A DNA stretch of 5,577 nt from Bdellovibrionales bacterium. Lineage in GTDB: Bacteria > Bdellovibrionota > UBA1018. Below the pieces are notes generated by a model. It was given only the letters and a program-made list of their open reading frames with translations, had not been told where the DNA came from and did not search any database. Position 1 is the stretch's first letter. The number at the start of each line of letters is the position of its first letter. Below are positions 1 to 3,521 of the stretch, one piece after another. Location of the stretch: contig JAGWZD010000151.1 in NCBI GenBank assembly GCA_018968995.1, forward strand, positions 1 through 5,577, in the 5' to 3' direction. Both the position numbers and the translations under genes were made by a program.

Positions 1-362
1 ACAGCGTCGTAACCCATCGCGTCCATGACTCTCCAGGATTGCTTGCCATCATCGGCAAAAAACATGGGCGTGCCTTCAGAGAAGTCACCAGCATCGAGGA
101 CCACCGAGTCGATTCCCCGATCTTTCGCTTCGCGCTTGGCTTGCTCGATGGTTGCTTTGACGGCAGCATAGCCGCCATGACCCGGTTCTTCAGACTCTTC
201 CATGAAAGAGTGCAGGTCGTTGGAATGAATGATCTGTAAAAGTCTGGCATTCGCCGGTGAGGCTGAAAGCACTGAGATGAGCGCGAGTAGCCACGGCCAG
301 CCTCCGTGCCTGAAAGAAACCCTTGGTCCAATGCTCCACCAGCGTGACGAAATCCGTTCCAT
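1..362 (-). CDS. Exported 5'-nucleotidase / cyclic phosphodiesterase-type metallophosphatase, N-terminal part (runs off left edge)
   Basis: Only the first 120 residues are in the window; the gene continues past base 1. The ATG at 360-362 is the only ATG after an in-frame TGA about 70 bases upstream, with GTG as the codon just before it. Residues 1-39 read as a signal peptide: a long basic start, a hydrophobic core WLLALISVLSASP and a cleavage motif ANA at 37-39. The mature part opens with LLQIIHSNDLHS, whose D49 and H51 match the first metal-binding DxH motif of the UshA/5'-nucleotidase family. GGYAAVKATIEQAK (63-76) follows, then VVLDAGDFSEGTPMF (87-101), whose D93 is the second metal motif, and a GYDAV ending as in this family. 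Known members hydrolyse nucleotides, UDP-sugars or cyclic nucleotides in the periplasm using two metal ions and are usually 500-600 residues long. The substrate cannot be told from this part. Only a weak ribosome site (AGG, 7 bases before the ATG) is visible. Family assignment is firm, exact enzyme is not. Confidence 0.85.
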   Translation of the reverse strand, partial: MERISSRWWSIGPRVSFRHGGWPWLLALISVLSASPANARLLQIIHSNDLHSFMEESEEPGHGGYAAVKATIEQAKREAKDRGIDSVVLDAGDFSEGTPMFFADDGKQSWRVMDAMGYDA

Positions 363-459
363 CACTGAGCCTATCGGGATGGGTGTGTCGGAAGTTAAGA
401 ACGGACCGAAAATAAAGGTAAATCACTGTGCGTCGGAACGGATATATCGTCTTTAGTCT

Positions 460-480
460 GCGCCGGCGAAAAGCTGGCGC
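460..480 (+). other. Strong 8-bp hairpin with GAAAA loop upstream of mrp
   Basis: The arms GCGCCGGC (460-467) and GCTGGCGC (473-480) pair over 8 positions with one G-U pair and enclose the loop GAAAA. No T-run follows on either strand, so it does not look like an intrinsic terminator. It lies 57 bases before the chosen mrp ATG and just before a run of seven G at 486-492, so it could form in the mRNA leader of mrp if transcription starts upstream. Its role is unknown; a protein-binding DNA palindrome is equally possible. Confidence 0.45.
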
Positions 481-484
481 TTCC

Positions 485-500
485 AGGGGGGGTCAACCCC
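485..500 (+). promoter_or_regulatory. G-run that could act as ribosome site, paired with a CCCC block
   Basis: A followed by seven G (485-492) resembles a purine-rich ribosome site, 8-10 bases before the TTG at 501. GGGG at 489-492 can also pair with CCCC at 497-500 across a TCAA loop, which would hide part of that site in the mRNA. This matters only if the TTG at 501 is used or if the leader is translated; the conserved Mrp N-terminus fits the ATG at 537 better. Confidence 0.3.
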
Positions 501-536
501 TTGCGTCTAGTCGTGAGTTCATGCCAAAACTCCGAC

Positions 537-1655
537 ATGAGCAAAATAACAGCGCTTTCTTCAGACCACGTTCTTCAAGCTCTTCGTAGGGTTCAAGATC
601 CCGATCTTCGTCGGGATTTGGTATCGCTGGGGATGATTCGGGACGTGGCTATCCAGGGGACAGTAGTTTCGTTTCGCGTGGTTCTCACAACGCCCGCTTG
701 TCCTCTCAAGAAACAGATTGAAGAAGAATGTCGGACTCAGGTTTTAGCGATTCCCGGTGTTTCAGAAGTGAGCATTCGAATGGATGCTGAAGTACGCCGT
801 CCGGCAGTGCCGCAGTCGCCAGCCTCTCAATCGATTGAGGGAGTCGAGCACATTATTGCCGTTTCAAGCGGCAAGGGCGGTGTGGGAAAAAGCACGGTGG
901 CCGTGAATCTTGCAGTGTCGCTTGCTCTCGAGGGAGCGCGCGTTGGAATCATGGATGCTGATATCTACGGTCCGAATCTGCCGACGATGCTTGGGGTGAC
1001 CGAGGATCCTCATGTTGAGAAGAATTCCGAAAAAGGTGAAATCTTTATTCCTCCCTCTGCCCATGGTCTAAAGGTGATGTCGATGGGCTTTTTGGTGAAG
1101 GGGGATCAGCCCATGGCTTGGCGTGGGCCCATGCTTCACAGTGTGGTCCAACAGTTTTGTCACAAGGTAAACTGGGGTCCACTCGATTATCTCGTGGTCG
1201 ATATGCCTCCCGGAACGGGAGATGTTCAGCTCTCTCTTTCTCAGGTGGTTCCTGTTAGCGGGGCAGTGATGGTGACGACGCCTCAAGAGGTGTCGATGCA
1301 GGATGTCCGGAAAGCATTGGCCATGTTCGATAAGGTTAGAATTCCACTTTTGGGGATCGTCGAGAACATGAGTTACTTTGAAGTACCCGGGACCACAGAA
1401 CGGCATTACCTTTTTGGTCAAGACGGGGGTAAAGCCTTGGCGGCTAAGTATCGAACCCAGCTTTTAGCGCAGATTCCTCTGGTTCAAAAGGTGCGAGAGG
1501 GCGGGGATTTGGGTAAACCCATTGTCGTTTCTGACCCCTCCAGTTCCGTTGCGCTTCAGTTCCGAGCGTTGGCGCGTTCGGTAGCGCAGCAGATTTCTAT
1601 TGGGCAATCGCAAACAGAGCAGTCAGAGCCCATTCAAATCGGCCGATTCAACTAA
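537..1655 (+). CDS. mrp: Mrp/ApbC-family P-loop ATPase, iron-sulfur cluster carrier protein
   Basis: Family members bind and pass on [4Fe-4S] clusters to target enzymes in the cytoplasm, with ATP hydrolysis. The 372-residue product starts with a MIP18/DUF59-type domain (about 8-85) containing DPDLRRDLVSLGMI (21-34) and TTPACPLKKQI (51-61). A linker leads to the ParA/MinD-like ATPase domain: deviant Walker A GKGGVGKST (112-120), MDADIYGPNLPTMLG (139-153), Walker B region DYLVVDMPPGTGDVQL (217-232), TTPQEVSMQDVRKA (247-260) and ENMSYF (276-281). Length and order match full-length bacterial Mrp. One oddity is clear: the CxxC usually just after ENMSYF, which bridges the cluster in the dimer, is replaced by EVPGTT (282-287), so both cysteines are absent; C55, C65 and C208 are the only cysteines left. 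I chose ATG 537 because the family N-terminus begins there; TTG 501 (12 more residues) has a better-placed G-rich ribosome site and remains possible. No clear ribosome site precedes ATG 537. Confidence 0.93.
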   Translation: MSKITALSSDHVLQALRRVQDPDLRRDLVSLGMIRDVAIQGTVVSFRVVLTTPACPLKKQIEEECRTQVLAIPGVSEVSIRMDAEVRRPAVPQSPASQSIEGVEHIIAVSSGKGGVGKSTVAVNLAVSLALEGARVGIMDADIYGPNLPTMLGVTEDPHVEKNSEKGEIFIPPSAHGLKVMSMGFLVKGDQPMAWRGPMLHSVVQQFCHKVNWGPLDYLVVDMPPGTGDVQLSLSQVVPVSGAVMVTTPQEVSMQDVRKALAMFDKVRIPLLGIVENMSYFEVPGTTERHYLFGQDGGKALAAKYRTQLLAQIPLVQKVREGGDLGKPIVVSDPSSSVALQFRALARSVAQQISIGQSQTEQSEPIQIGRFN

Positions 1656-1684
1656 ACTCGAGCCGGTATTCAGTTGAAGCGGCC
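1641..1684 (+). repeat. Imperfect 13-bp inverted repeat spanning the mrp stop codon
   Basis: GGCCGATTCAACT (1641-1653) and AGTTGAAGCGGCC (1672-1684) pair at 12 of 13 positions (A1646 against G1679 is the only mismatch) around an 18-base loop containing the mrp stop TAA. No T-run follows, so a standard intrinsic terminator is unlikely. In RNA it could protect the 3' end of mrp or limit read-through into the small basic gene at 1719. Seen directly as a sequence dyad; the function is inference. Confidence 0.5.
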
Positions 1685-1708
1685 CGGCGGTTGCAAACGG
1701 GTCACGAC

Positions 1709-1713
1709 GGAGG
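1709..1713 (+). promoter_or_regulatory. Strong ribosome binding site of the small basic gene
   Basis: GGAGG lies 5 bases before the ATG at 1719. It is the best ribosome site in the window. It fixes the start at 1719 rather than at the in-frame TTG 1674, and argues that this short gene is really translated. Confidence 0.75.
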
Positions 1714-1718
1714 TGTCC

Positions 1719-1919
1719 ATGAGACAAAATAAACGTCGTAGTGCTCGTTCTTCAGAATCCCGGCCCGAGGGCCGCTCTTCGAAGAAGAAAACAGTCTCTC
1801 GCCAAAAGCGAGGCGCTGCCTCAGCGGCAGTGAGTAAAAGAGTCAGCCAAGGGGCTGAGCGAGTGGTGAGTTCCATTCGTTCGGCACTGACCACCAAGAA
1901 AAGAAAAAAGGCAGCCTAA
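1719..1919 (+). CDS. Small, extremely basic Ser/Lys/Arg-rich protein, possible nucleic-acid binder
   Basis: The 66-residue product has 12 Arg and 10 Lys against 3 Glu, a net charge near +19, and 13 Ser; it has no Cys, Trp, Tyr, Phe or His. The layout is a basic, probably unstructured N-terminus (1-31, with KRR at 5-7 and KKK at 22-24), a more alanine- and valine-rich middle (33-58, AAVSKRVSQGAERVVSSIR) that could form an amphipathic helix, and a KKRKK tail (60-64). This composition recalls bacterial histone-H1-like or other DNA/RNA-compacting small proteins, but I recognise no named family and the match is compositional only. The excellent GGAGG at 1709-1713 supports a real gene. It lies 63 bases after mrp on the same strand and may share its transcript, although the inverted repeat at the end of mrp could separate them. 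A ribosome-associated role would be an alternative. Confidence 0.72.
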   Translation: MRQNKRRSARSSESRPEGRSSKKKTVSRQKRGAASAAVSKRVSQGAERVVSSIRSALTTKKRKKAA

Positions 1920-1925
1920 GCGTAG

Positions 1926-1964
1926 GGTTGGGGGAAGCCCCCAGGGCGGGGTTGCCCCCAGACC
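1926..1964. terminator. G/C-rich dyad between convergent genes, probable bidirectional terminator
   Basis: The 46 bases between the small basic gene and the convergent ferredoxin gene are almost filled by G and C runs. TGGGGG (1929-1934) can pair with CCCCCA at 1938-1943 across a 3-base loop, or with the second CCCCCA at 1955-1960, extended by GGT (1926-1928) with ACC (1962-1964). GGGC at 1944-1947 can also pair with GCCC at 1954-1957. The position between two converging stop codons fits a shared terminator. The T-tract expected of an intrinsic terminator is weak on the plus side (ACCTTTATCCTTTA) and absent on the minus side until inside the neighbouring gene. Confidence 0.5.
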
Positions 1965-1965
1965 T

Positions 1966-2193
1966 TTATCCTTTACCGATCGCTTCCACTGGACAGGCTT
2001 CAAGTGCCGCTTGGCACTTCTCTTCTTCATCAGGAGAGTTCGGTTGCTTGTAAACAAACGAATATCCGTGCTCATCGTTTCGAGTAAAGTTGTCAGGTGC
2101 TTCGGTCCGGCAGGCATCACAGTCAATGCATTGGTCATCGACGTAAAATTTGCCGGCCTTGTTATCGGGCCATTTTTTAGAGATGTCAGCCAT
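1966..2193 (-). CDS. Small acidic ferredoxin with one [4Fe-4S] cluster
   Basis: The 75-residue product carries QCIDCDACRTEAPDNF (21-36) with C22, C25 and C28, and EACPVEAI (65-72) with C67. This is the C-x2-C-x2-C ... C-P set that holds a single [4Fe-4S] cluster in the mono-cluster ferredoxins of the Fer4_13/Fer4_15 type. Such proteins carry single electrons in the cytoplasm, often to cytochromes P450 or other oxidoreductases; no partner enzyme is in this window. C60 is a fifth cysteine outside the motif. The protein is acidic (DDQCIDCD, PDEEE), as expected for an electron carrier, and has full family length. The ATG at 2191-2193 gives a normal N-terminus; AGAAG 9 bases upstream is a modest ribosome site. 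It is transcribed towards mrp and its small neighbour and away from the phosphoesterase, so it is probably a single-gene unit. Confidence 0.93.
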   Translation of the reverse strand: MADISKKWPDNKAGKFYVDDQCIDCDACRTEAPDNFTRNDEHGYSFVYKQPNSPDEEEKCQAALEACPVEAIGKG

Positions 2194-2261
2194 ACGACGG
2201 TCTTCTGAACGATTTTAACGCACTTGTCAATTGAACGCCTCAAATAGGGTATACTGGGGGT
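2194..2261. promoter_or_regulatory. Divergent promoter region of ferredoxin and phosphoesterase
   Basis: These 68 bases must serve both genes. On the plus strand TATACT (2250-2255) is a good -10 box ending 6 bases before the GTG start at 2262; no good -35 lies 16-18 bases upstream (TTGTCA at 2224-2229 is 20 bases away). On the minus strand TAAAAT (2217-2212) is a -10-like hexamer for the ferredoxin, and TTGACA (2230-2225) is a perfect -35 hexamer but too close to it to pair. The centre holds CAATTG, a self-complementary hexamer. Confidence 0.5.
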
Positions 2262-3386
2262 GTGCAGCGTTACAAGATCGTCATTTCTGACTGCCACCTC
2301 TCGGCCGGGCGCTTTTTTGAGGGTAGCCTAAATCCCCACGAGGATTTCTTTTTTGATAACGAAATGTGCGAGTTTTTTGAGCATTTTTCGTCTGGAAAAT
2401 ATGGCGTAACCGAGGCCGGACCGGTTGAGGTAGAGCTGGTCATCAATGGCGATTTCTTAGACTTTTTGAACGTTCCTTACCGGGGGGAGTTCGAAGACAC
2501 CATTACCGAAGAGATCGCTGTTTTTAAGGTGGAGTCGATTATCGCCGGGCACCCCAAAGTCATGGCTGGCCTTCGAAAGTTTGCCTCACAGCCGGGCAAA
2601 TCGATCACTTATCTGGTGGGTAACCATGACCCTGATTTATTCTTCCCCCAAGTGCGAGAGCGGCTGATTCGAGAGTGGAGCCCGGATGGCTCCATTCATT
2701 GCGAAAACATTCGAATTCTTCATGAACAAGATCATATTTCGTATCCAGAGGGGCTAGAGATTCACCACGGAAACCAGTTCGAAGCGGTTCATGTTCTGAA
2801 CTTCCAGAAGCCGATTTTGAACTCTCCGGAGTTGGAAGCTCCTGTTTTGAATCTGCCTTGGGGTAGTTTTTATGTATTGAAAATCGTGAATCGGATGAAG
2901 TGGGAGAGAGACTACGTCGATAAAGTTCGTCCAATCAGTCTATTTATTTTCTTGGGGATGCTTTTCGACACATGGTTCACCATTCGGTTCGGTTTTCTTA
3001 CGGCATATTATTTTGTAAAAACCCGCTTTGTTCCCAGCCCTAGGCGTCGTTCTAGGCTGAAAGTGACCTTGGAAATTTTTCGGCAAGAGTCGCAAAATGT
3101 GTTTCCAGACCTAGAAAACTACGCGCGCCGGATTCTCGATCAAAAACCCCACCTGAAGACCGTGATCTTTGGGCACACTCATCGACCCATGAATCGGGTT
3201 TGGCCCGATGGCAGGCAGTACATCAATACAGGTACGTGGACAAAAATGATCAACATGGATTGGCGGGGCCTCGGACAGCAGTTTCGACTGACCTTTGCCT
3301 ACGTTCAGGTTGAAAACGGCGAGGTTTTTAGTGACCTGCGACAATGGGTCGGAGAGCACCGGCCGCATGTGGTTTTCCACGGGTGA
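2262..3386 (+). CDS. Calcineurin-like metallophosphoesterase with internal hydrophobic segment
   Basis: The 374-residue product has every metal motif of the calcineurin-like phosphoesterase fold in order: ISDCHL with D10 and H12, INGDFLDF with D64, VGNHDPD with N121, H122 and D123, EIHHGNQFE with H168 and H169, and FGHTHRP with H305 and H307, then YINTGTW (320-326). Such enzymes use two metal ions to cleave phosphomonoesters or phosphodiesters. The arrangement recalls LpxH-type UDP-2,3-diacylglucosamine hydrolases, but LpxH is about 240 residues, so this is at most a distant, enlarged relative. The extra length is mainly between the H168/H169 and GHTH motifs (about 175-295) and includes a hydrophobic, aromatic stretch (224-252) followed by the basic PRRRSRLK (260-267), suggesting contact with the inner face of the membrane. 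No signal peptide is visible. GTG 2262 is forced: an in-frame TGA lies at 2232-2234, no other usual start codon lies between, and D10/H12 must be included. The G-run is too close to act as a normal ribosome site. Confidence 0.88.
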   Translation: MQRYKIVISDCHLSAGRFFEGSLNPHEDFFFDNEMCEFFEHFSSGKYGVTEAGPVEVELVINGDFLDFLNVPYRGEFEDTITEEIAVFKVESIIAGHPKVMAGLRKFASQPGKSITYLVGNHDPDLFFPQVRERLIREWSPDGSIHCENIRILHEQDHISYPEGLEIHHGNQFEAVHVLNFQKPILNSPELEAPVLNLPWGSFYVLKIVNRMKWERDYVDKVRPISLFIFLGMLFDTWFTIRFGFLTAYYFVKTRFVPSPRRRSRLKVTLEIFRQESQNVFPDLENYARRILDQKPHLKTVIFGHTHRPMNRVWPDGRQYINTGTWTKMINMDWRGLGQQFRLTFAYVQVENGEVFSDLRQWVGEHRPHVVFHG

Positions 3387-3453
3387 CGCCTTCGAGGTGA
3401 AAAATTCTTCCAGTCTTTATGTCCATGAGCTGCTAACTAGCGGATATTTCTAG

Positions 3454-3469
3454 GTGTCATCTCTGACAC
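3454..3469. promoter_or_regulatory. Perfect inverted repeat GTGTCA-N4-TGACAC, possible operator
   Basis: GTGTCA (3454-3459) and TGACAC (3464-3469) are exact reverse complements separated by TCTC. The right arm covers almost all of the proposed -35 box of the lipoprotein gene (3463-3468), the usual place for a repressor site. Because it also lies 68 bases after the phosphoesterase stop it might instead be a short RNA hairpin, but no T-tract follows. I cannot name a regulator from this sequence. Confidence 0.45.
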
Positions 3470-3491
3470 GCTAAAACTCTGACCTTATGTT
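3463..3491 (+). promoter_or_regulatory. Candidate sigma-70-type promoter of the protease lipoprotein gene
   Basis: CTGACA (3463-3468) matches the -35 consensus at five of six positions and TATGTT (3486-3491) matches the -10 at four of six, with an ideal 17-base spacer. Transcription would start near 3498, leaving a leader of 24-40 bases before the possible start codons. This is the best promoter-like pair in the 135-base spacer after the phosphoesterase gene, where no terminator for the upstream gene is visible. Confidence 0.45.
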
Positions 3492-3521
3492 GAGGCCCAT
3501 TTCCTCCGTAAAATAAAGAGA

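Larger units (their letters stand above)
363..536. other. Divergent intergenic region between the phosphatase and mrp
   Basis: This 174-base spacer separates two genes transcribed away from each other, so it must carry promoters for both. I found no convincing -35/-10 pair on either strand; GATATAT at 441-447 is the only AT-rich hexamer-like stretch and lacks a partner at the usual distance. The right half holds two G/C-rich hairpins, listed separately. No coding signal was seen in it beyond a possible longer N-terminus of Mrp starting at TTG 501. Confidence 0.5.

Noticed and set aside
39..456. Open frames on the plus strand (39-239 and 229-456) and on the minus strand (190-426) at the left end
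   Set aside because: They overlap the well-supported phosphatase reading in another frame. Their proteins show no motif, whereas the minus-strand frame ending at 362 has a signal peptide and conserved metal motifs.
1068..1421. Minus-strand open frame inside mrp, rich in His and Arg
   Set aside because: It is antisense to the conserved ATPase motifs and has no ribosome site or recognisable domain.
2225..2230. Perfect minus-strand TTGACA as -35 of the ferredoxin promoter
   Set aside because: Seventeen bases downstream reads CAGAAG, not a -10, and the nearby TAAAAT is only 7 bases away, so the two cannot form one promoter.
1821..2297. A 158-codon minus-strand open frame over the ferredoxin region
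   Set aside because: It overlaps the ferredoxin on the same strand in a different frame, crosses the terminator-like spacer and the small basic gene, and shows no domain; the ferredoxin frame has a complete cluster motif.
3035..3059. CAGCCCTAG and CTAGGCTG arms inside the phosphoesterase gene
   Set aside because: The stem needs a bulged C, lies in coding sequence for a basic patch and has no T-run, so chance is the simpler explanation.
3387..3453. Search for a terminator after the phosphoesterase gene
   Set aside because: Only a weak CTAG/CTAG pairing was found (3435-3453), with no T-tract, so no terminator is called.
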